A DNA stretch of 64,000 nt. Source: Thioalkalivibrio sp. XN8 (GTDB lineage Bacteria > Pseudomonadota > Gammaproteobacteria > Steroidobacterales > XN24). Position 1 is the stretch's first letter, and the number at the start of each line of letters is the position of its first letter. Both the position numbers and the translations under genes were made by a program. The stretch is from the NCBI RefSeq assembly GCF_011058255.1, contig NZ_JAALFH010000016.1, positions 1 through 64,000 of the forward strand, written 5' to 3'. The notes beneath the pieces are model-generated. The model ran no database searches. It worked only from the letters and a program-made list of their open reading frames with translations, and was not told the DNA's origin. Below are positions 57,551-64,000 of the stretch, in pieces.

Positions 57551-57586
57551 GAGAACCCCGCAGCCGTTTCCGGTTGCGGGGTTCTC
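57551..57586 (-). terminator. ilv operon attenuator terminator hairpin
   Basis: GAGAACCCCGCA (57586-57575 on the minus strand) pairs perfectly with 57562-57551, and four inner pairs close a GAAA-type tetraloop, giving a 16-bp stem. It is followed by a U/C-rich run (GCUUUCU) rather than a pure U tract. It begins 32 bases after the leader-peptide stop. The segment ACCCCGC (57582-57576) can instead pair with GCGGGGT (57634-57628) inside the leader-peptide end, forming an antiterminator. Confidence 0.75.
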
Positions 57587-57617
57587 TGGTTCGGTTCTCT
57601 GCCTGCTTTGCGCCTAC

Positions 57618-57773
57618 CTACACCATGACCCCGCTCTTCCCGAGTACGAGAATGACGATAAGGAGGCCAAGGAGGGCGCTGACTGCGTTGACCGGCAGGC
57701 GCTCAGGGGCACGGGCCAGGGCGATCGGCCGCTGCCTCGTGTTGTTCCTGCGCTGTGGCTTGCCGTGGGTCAT
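57618..57773 (-). CDS. ilv operon leader peptide
   Basis: A 51-codon frame between the operon promoter and the terminator hairpin. Its last part reads LPVNAVSALLGLLIVILVLG then KSGVMV and stop; 15 of the last 26 residues are Leu, Ile or Val, with a nearly unbroken run at 57674-57642. This is the design of the IlvL/IlvGMEDA and leu leader peptides, where ribosome stalling at scarce charged tRNA decides termination. The N-terminal half is basic (KPQRRNNTRQR). ATG 57773 has no good ribosome site, so the true start could differ; the hydrophobic end and the stop are firm. Confidence 0.75.
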   Translation of the reverse strand: MTHGKPQRRNNTRQRPIALARAPERLPVNAVSALLGLLIVILVLGKSGVMV

Positions 57774-57814
57774 TGTTTCGATAACGCTTGTTGCGCTGCA
57801 ATCAGCTTGGGCGG

Positions 57815-57845
57815 ATTCTATGCATAATGTTTTCGGCAGTGTCAA
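57815..57845 (-). promoter_or_regulatory. Promoter of the ilvCGMA-leuA-ilvE-leuCDB operon
   Basis: On the minus strand a perfect TTGACA (57845-57840) is followed by TAGAAT (57820-57815) with a 19-base spacer. The region is AT-rich. Transcription would begin near 57807, about 35 bases before the leader-peptide ATG. The spacer is longer than ideal. Confidence 0.6.
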
Positions 57846-57910
57846 CAGTTTTTTTAATCGGCTCCCGGCCACGGCCCCGCCTCGCCTCCGAAGCGGACCC
57901 GGGCGCACCT

Positions 57911-57916
57911 TATATT
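57911..57916 (+). promoter_or_regulatory. Possible ilvD -10 element (TATATT)
   Basis: TATATT lies 19 bases before the ilvD ATG, with GAGG between (57921-57924). It gives a short leader. No clear -35 is seen; the element is divergent from the operon promoter about 65 bases away. Confidence 0.4.
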
Positions 57917-57935
57917 TGCAGAGGCGGTTTTTGCC

Positions 57936-59606
57936 ATGAGTGACGAGCGGTCCCGCAAGTATTCCAGCCCCGTGGTCGACGGCGTGACCCGCGCGCCGAG
58001 CCGCGCCATGTTGCGCGCCGTCGGCTTCACGGACGCCGATTTCGGCAAGCCCCAGGTAGGCATCGCGTCCACCTGGGCCGAGCTCACCCCCTGCAATGTC
58101 CACATCGGCCAGCTGGCCCGCGAGGCCGCCGCGGGGGCGCGCGCCGCCGGCGGTAAGCCCGTGATTTTCAACACCATCACGGTCTCCGACGGCATTTCCA
58201 TGGGCACTCCGGGCATGCGCTACTCCCTGGTCTCGCGGGAGGTGATCGCCGACTCGATCGAGACCGTGGTCGCGGCCGAGGGCTTCGACGCCTTCGTGAC
58301 CATCGGCGGCTGCGACAAGAACATGCCCGGCTGCGTCATGGCCATGGCGCGGCTGGACCGTCCCAGCGTGTTCGTCTACGGCGGCACCATCCGCCCGGGC
58401 GCCGGGCACACGGACATCGTCTCGGTGTTCGAGGCCGTCGGCGGCCACGCCCGCGGCACGGTCTCGGATGCGCAGCTGCTCGAGGTCGAGCGCACGGCCA
58501 TCCCCGGGCCCGGCTCCTGCGGCGGCATGTATACCGCCAACACCATGGCCTCGGCAATCGAGGCGCTCGGGCTGAGCCTGCCCAACAGCTCGGCCCAGGA
58601 GGCGGTCGGCGACGCCAAGGCCGAGGACTGCCGGCGCGCCGGGGCGGCGGTGCTGGAGCTGCTGCGCCGGGACATCAAGCCCTCCGACATCCTCCGCCGC
58701 GAGGCCTTCGAGAACGCCATCACCGTGACCATTGCGCTCGGCGGCTCCACCAACGCCGTCCTGCACCTGCTGGCCATCGCCGACACCGCCGGCGTGCCGC
58801 TGGAACTCGAGGACTTCACGCGGCTCGGGGCGCGCGTGCCGGTGCTGGCCGACCTCAAGCCGAGCGGCAAGTACCTCATGTCCGAGCTGATCGCCATCGG
58901 CGGCATCCGCCCGCTGATGAAGATGCTGCTGGATGCCGGGCTGCTGCACGGCGACTGCCTCACGGTGAGCGGCCGGACCCTGGCCGAGGACCTGGCCGAG
59001 GTGGCGCCCTACCCGGCCGGCCAGGACGTGGTGCGCGGGCTCGACCGGCCGATCAAGCCGGACAGTCACCTCGTGATCCTGCGCGGCAACCTCGCGCCGG
59101 ACGGCGCCGTCGCCAAGATCACCGGCAAGGAGGGCGAGCGCTTCGTCGGCACCGCCCGGGTATTCGACAGCGAGCAGCGGGCGCTGCAGGCGATCCTCGA
59201 CGGCCGCATCGCCGCCGGCGACGTGGTCGTGATTCGCTACCTGGGGCCGAAGGGCGCGCCCGGGATGCCGGAAATGCTGTCGCCGACGTCGGCCATCATG
59301 GGCAAGGGCCTGGGCGACTCGGTGGCGCTGATCACCGACGGCCGGTTCTCCGGCGGCAGCCACGGCTTCGTGGTCGGCCACGTCGCGCCCGAAGCCGCCG
59401 CGGGCGGTCCGCTGGCGGCCGTGCAGGACGGCGACGAGATCGAGATCGACGCGCGCGAGCGCGCCCTGACCCTGCGCGTCGGCCCGGCGGAACTGGCGCG
59501 GCGGCTGGAGGATTGGCGCCCGCGCGACGGAGAAAAACGCGGCACCGTGCTGGAGAAGTACGCCCGCCTGGTGCAGTGCGCCTCGAAAGGCGCGGTGCTG
59601 AGCTAG
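57936..59606 (+). CDS. ilvD: Dihydroxy-acid dehydratase
   Basis: A 556-residue iron-sulfur enzyme for the third common step of valine and isoleucine synthesis. Cluster cysteines are in [19 protein letters not shown] and [15 protein letters not shown]; the substrate/metal end has [23 protein letters not shown]. Length matches the IlvD/Edd short type with a [2Fe-2S] cluster. It is divergent from the rest of the pathway genes; its own leader shows no Leu/Ile/Val peptide. The end overlaps the convergent methyltransferase-like gene by four bases. Confidence 0.96.
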   Translation: MSDERSRKYSSPVVDGVTRAPSRAMLRAVGFTDADFGKPQVGIASTWAELTPCNVHIGQLAREAAAGARAAGGKPVIFNTITVSDGISMGTPGMRYSLVSREVIADSIETVVAAEGFDAFVTIGGCDKNMPGCVMAMARLDRPSVFVYGGTIRPGAGHTDIVSVFEAVGGHARGTVSDAQLLEVERTAIPGPGSCGGMYTANTMASAIEALGLSLPNSSAQEAVGDAKAEDCRRAGAAVLELLRRDIKPSDILRREAFENAITVTIALGGSTNAVLHLLAIADTAGVPLELEDFTRLGARVPVLADLKPSGKYLMSELIAIGGIRPLMKMLLDAGLLHGDCLTVSGRTLAEDLAEVAPYPAGQDVVRGLDRPIKPDSHLVILRGNLAPDGAVAKITGKEGERFVGTARVFDSEQRALQAILDGRIAAGDVVVIRYLGPKGAPGMPEMLSPTSAIMGKGLGDSVALITDGRFSGGSHGFVVGHVAPEAAAGGPLAAVQDGDEIEIDARERALTLRVGPAELARRLEDWRPRDGEKRGTVLEKYARLVQCASKGAVLS

Positions 59607-60064
59607 AGCCAGCGGCGCACCCGCTGCCGGTAGGCCTCGTACTCCGCCCCGAACAGGGCCGCCAGGGCCCGCTCCTCCGGCACGATCTGCCAGCGATTCA
59701 TCGCCAGCACGAAGGCGGGCACGACCAGCGCCGCCGGCCAGGAGCCGAGCCAGACGGCCCACGAGACGAGCGCCAGCGCCAGCGCGAGGTACATCGGGTT
59801 GCGGCTGTAGCGATAGATCCCGGCGGCCACCAGCCGGGTGGCGCGTTCCGGCTGCAGCGGGTTGACCGTGGTCTCGTACCGCGCAAAGACCCGGACCCCC
59901 GCCAGCCCGACCAGCCCCGCGGCCAGCAGCACCACGCTGGCCGCCAGCAGCTGGCCCGGGAAGCCGACCCGCAGGCCCGGCGTGGCGAGCGCGAGCCCGC
60001 CCATCGCCACGGCAGCGAGGAGAAACACCGCTACCGGGGGAATCCTCAACTCGAGCAGCTGCAT
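59603..60064 (-). CDS. Isoprenylcysteine-carboxyl-methyltransferase-like membrane protein
   Basis: A 153-residue protein with four hydrophobic segments and the ICMT/PEMT methyl-transfer signature: [22 protein letters not shown] followed by [25 protein letters not shown], where the Glu pair and the RNPMY motif bind S-adenosylmethionine. In bacteria the substrate of these small enzymes is mostly unknown and may be a membrane lipid. It is the last gene of the transporter operon, 13 bases after the symporter. Confidence 0.82.
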   Translation of the reverse strand: MQLLELRIPPVAVFLLAAVAMGGLALATPGLRVGFPGQLLAASVVLLAAGLVGLAGVRVFARYETTVNPLQPERATRLVAAGIYRYSRNPMYLALALALVSWAVWLGSWPAALVVPAFVLAMNRWQIVPEERALAALFGAEYEAYRQRVRRWL

Positions 60065-60077
60065 CCGCCCTGCTCCT

Positions 60078-61538
60078 TCAGACCGCGACGAAGCGGTCGA
60101 CGTGGCCGCGCGGCTGCGCGGCCGTCAGCAGCGACACCGCCAGCAGCACGGGGAGGTGGACCGCCAGGCCGAGCAGGCCCTCGTGCAGGTCCCATGGCCG
60201 CAGCGCCGGGTTGAAGAAGAACCACAGGGTCGCCAGCCCGCCCGCCACCAGCCCGGCCAGCGCCCCGGCCGTGGTTGCCCGCCGCCAGAACAGCGCCGCC
60301 AGCACGGTCGGCGCCAGCTGCACGATCACGCCGTAGGACGTCAGCAACAGCAGCACCAGCGACATGCCCTCGGTGACGGCGAAGCCGTAGGCGACGATCC
60401 CCGCCAGCAGCACGCCGATGCGGATCAGCCGGCGCTGGAGCTGGTCGTCCATGGGCAGGAAGGGCTTGACGCCGTCCTCCACGGCCACCGACGCCGTGGC
60501 ATGCAGCACGGCGTCGCCGGTCGACATCGAGGCCGACAGCGCGCCGGCGCAGAACAGGCCGACCACCAGCAGCGGCAGCTGCACGTCGAGAATGAGCTGC
60601 GGCAGGATGAAGTCCGGCTGCTCGAGTCCCGGCAGGTAGAGCACGCCGGCGAAACCGATGAGCATGACCGGCACCAGGAACAGCTGGAAGGTCGGGAACA
60701 GCACCACCGTGCGGCGGAGGATGCGGTCGTCGCGCGCCGTGAAGGCCTTCATGAACAGGTGCGGCCACAGCGTCAGGCCGATGGCGCTGACCAGGATGGC
60801 GCTGCTGTAGCCGCCCCAGCTCCAGGGCGCGCCGCTGCCGGTGAGGCCGGGCAGTTCGAGCAACTCGGGCCGCTCGAGCAGGATGCCCTCGAACATCGGG
60901 CCGATGCCGCCATGCAGCGCATGGGGCAGGTACAGCCCCAGCGACCAGGCAATCACCAGCATGAAGATGCCCTGGAAAGTGTTGGTCCAGCCGACGCCGG
61001 TGACGCCGCTCACCAGCACGTAGGTCAGCACGATGCCATAGGCCAGCGCCGCGCCGGCCCACAGGGGGACATGGCCCTCCGTCACCACCTCGATGACGAT
61101 GCCCGCGCCGCGGATCTGCAGCGTGATATAGGGCAGCAGCGCGATCACGCTGAGGCTGGCGACCAACAGGGACAGGAAGCGCGACGGGAAGCGCCCGGTG
61201 AGGAACTGCGCCTGGGTGACGTAGCCCAGCCGCCGGCCGATGCGCGCCACCCGCGGGCCGATGAAATACCAGGGCGCGATGCCCAGCACCCCGTAGGCCA
61301 GGATGTAGAAGACGGCCGCCCCGCGCGAGTAGGCCCAGCCGGGCCCGCCGAGAAAGGCGAAGGCGGAGAACACGGTGGCGCCGGTGATGAAGTACATCAC
61401 CAGCAGGCCGAAGTCGCGATCGCCGGCGACGAAGCCGGTGACGGTACGGGAGCTGCGCCGGCCGGCGCGGAGCCCGATCCACAGCGTCACCCCGAGGTAG
61501 GCAGCGACGATCAGCGCGACCCAGTGCCAGCGCTCCAT
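60078..61538 (-). CDS. Sodium:solute symporter (SSS family)
   Basis: A 486-residue LeuT-fold transporter with about 13 membrane helices. Family marks are VTGFVAGDRDFGLLVMYFITGATVFSAFAFLGGPGWAY in the first helices, GRFPSRFLSLLVA, and SASMSTGDAVLHATASVAVEDGVKPFL in helix 8, where Ser residues at the sodium site are expected. It belongs to the branch of SSS proteins accompanied by a small membrane protein, as here. Cargo unknown; a monocarboxylate or amino acid is possible. Start and preceding stop share one base (TGATG). Confidence 0.85.
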   Translation of the reverse strand: MERWHWVALIVAAYLGVTLWIGLRAGRRSSRTVTGFVAGDRDFGLLVMYFITGATVFSAFAFLGGPGWAYSRGAAVFYILAYGVLGIAPWYFIGPRVARIGRRLGYVTQAQFLTGRFPSRFLSLLVASLSVIALLPYITLQIRGAGIVIEVVTEGHVPLWAGAALAYGIVLTYVLVSGVTGVGWTNTFQGIFMLVIAWSLGLYLPHALHGGIGPMFEGILLERPELLELPGLTGSGAPWSWGGYSSAILVSAIGLTLWPHLFMKAFTARDDRILRRTVVLFPTFQLFLVPVMLIGFAGVLYLPGLEQPDFILPQLILDVQLPLLVVGLFCAGALSASMSTGDAVLHATASVAVEDGVKPFLPMDDQLQRRLIRIGVLLAGIVAYGFAVTEGMSLVLLLLTSYGVIVQLAPTVLAALFWRRATTAGALAGLVAGGLATLWFFFNPALRPWDLHEGLLGLAVHLPVLLAVSLLTAAQPRGHVDRFVAV

Positions 61539-61750
61539 CAGTCGTCTCCCGCGCGGCTCTCGAAATGGTCCAGCACCAGCAGCGCGGCCAGGCCGATGAG
61601 GATCCAGAGGATGTACCAGGCCAGGGCGCGCGGCAGGCCGAAGACCAGCGGGCCCGGCTCAGCGACCAGCAGGGCGCCGGGCCAGGTGACCGCCAGCGCG
61701 AACAGCACGAAGACCGCGGCGACAGCGAGGCGGACCCGGGACAGGCGCAC
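61538..61750 (-). CDS. Small two-helix membrane protein paired with the symporter
   Basis: A 70-residue protein with two hydrophobic helices (residues 7-31 and 40-60) and the linking WPGALLVAEPGPLVFGLPRALAWYILWI, resembling the DUF3311/YhdT-like small proteins found before SSS transporters. GTG 61750 is the likely start, eight bases after the ATPase stop; it is too short to stand out by length alone. Its stop overlaps the symporter ATG. It probably stabilises or forms a complex with the symporter. Confidence 0.75.
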   Translation of the reverse strand: MRLSRVRLAVAAVFVLFALAVTWPGALLVAEPGPLVFGLPRALAWYILWILIGLAALLVLDHFESRAGDD

Positions 61751-61758
61751 GGCCGGCT

Positions 61759-63632
<1,874 letters not shown>

Positions 63633-63633
<1 letters not shown>

Positions 63634-64000
63634 CAGCGGTCCTTCGGGTCGAGCGCGTCGCGCAGGCCGTCGCCGACGAAGTTGAAGCAGAACAGCGTCA
63701 GCGCCAGGAAGGTCGCAGGGAACACCAGCATCCAAGGCGCCGTGCCCATCTCCTGCGCCCCCTCGTTCACCAGCGCGCCCCAGGAAGTCATCGGCTCCTG
63801 CACGCCGAGGCCGAGGAAGCTCAGGAAGCTCTCCACCAGGATCACCTGGGGGATGGTGAGGGTGACGTACACCACCACCACGCCGAGCAGGTTGGGCACG
63901 ATGTGGCGGCGGATGATGTTGAAGGAGGCCACGCCCTGCGCCTCCGCCGCCTCGATGAATTCCTTGTGCTTCAGCGACAGCGTCTGGCCGCGCACGATGC
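63633..64000 (-). CDS. oppC: Oligopeptide ABC transporter permease, OppC type (truncated by window edge)
   Basis: The 3' 368 bases of an inner-membrane permease; the start lies past position 64000. The visible part has the inner-membrane-protein coupling loop EFIEAAEAQGVASFNIIRRHIVPN, which contacts the ATPase, and then helices LLGVVVVYVTLTIPQVILVESFLSFLGLG and WMLVFPATFLALTLFCFNFVGDGLRDALDPKDR, a standard OppC/DppC ending. It overlaps the fused ATPase start by one base; OppB and a binding protein are expected beyond the window. Confidence 0.92.

Overview
The window is 64 kb of high-GC chromosomal DNA (43 of 60 bases are G or C in 50461-50520) from what looks like a gammaproteobacterium, perhaps in or near the Xanthomonadales/Lysobacterales or a high-GC Chromatiales-like group. 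The evidence is the gene set: a menaquinone-linked HemG, RNase T, an IlvG/IlvM acetolactate synthase, an ilvCGM-ilvA-leuA gene order, an AceE-AceF-Lpd pyruvate dehydrogenase, a FadE-type acyl-CoA dehydrogenase, TonB-dependent uptake and a Fur-like box. No rRNA, tRNA, CRISPR array, transposase, integrase or phage gene was recognised. Coding density is very high, and many neighbouring genes overlap by 1-14 bases.

Left part (1-25.4 kb). It opens with the 3' end of nadB, then psiE, a UbiB-like kinase, an SMP-30/strictosidine-synthase-like protein, and a compact minus-strand operon of hemG, a cytochrome b561-like protein and a 719-residue EF-hand membrane protein. An aminotransferase, a serine hydrolase and a DUF808 membrane protein follow. 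Next come an envelope/iron locus (an outer-membrane protein and a TonB receptor behind a Fur-like box), an XRE regulator carrying a 2TM domain, and an ECF sigma factor facing a large Ser/Thr kinase-TPR protein. That kinase lies downstream of an RND/MMPL exporter, a LolA-like protein and a beta-barrel protein. An ATP-grasp enzyme and two small membrane proteins of lower GC end this part.

Middle part (25.4-47.8 kb). This is core metabolism: aceE-aceF-lpdA; a plus-strand run of M17 aminopeptidase, pyrC and rnt; grxD and sodB; nadC; fadE; nnrU; a GAF-PAS-PAS-GGDEF-EAL protein; a host-attachment-family protein; a periplasmic FKBP; proBA; and an SPFH membrane protein tightly coupled to a small ribbon-helix-helix protein.

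Right part (47.9-64 kb). A nine-gene branched-chain amino-acid operon (ilvC-ilvG-ilvM-ilvA-leuA-ilvE-leuC-leuD-leuB) sits behind a well-formed attenuator: a 51-codon leader peptide rich in Leu/Ile/Val codons, a 16-bp terminator stem and a competing antiterminator pairing. ilvD is divergent from it. Beyond ilvD is a minus-strand operon with an oligopeptide ABC permease (cut by the window edge), a fused OppD-OppF ATPase, a 70-residue membrane protein, a sodium:solute symporter and an isoprenylcysteine-methyltransferase-like protein.

The strongest regulatory find is the ilv attenuator. The least explained protein assemblies are the HemG/cytochrome b/EF-hand operon, the exporter-barrel-kinase cluster and the SPFH/ribbon-helix-helix pair.
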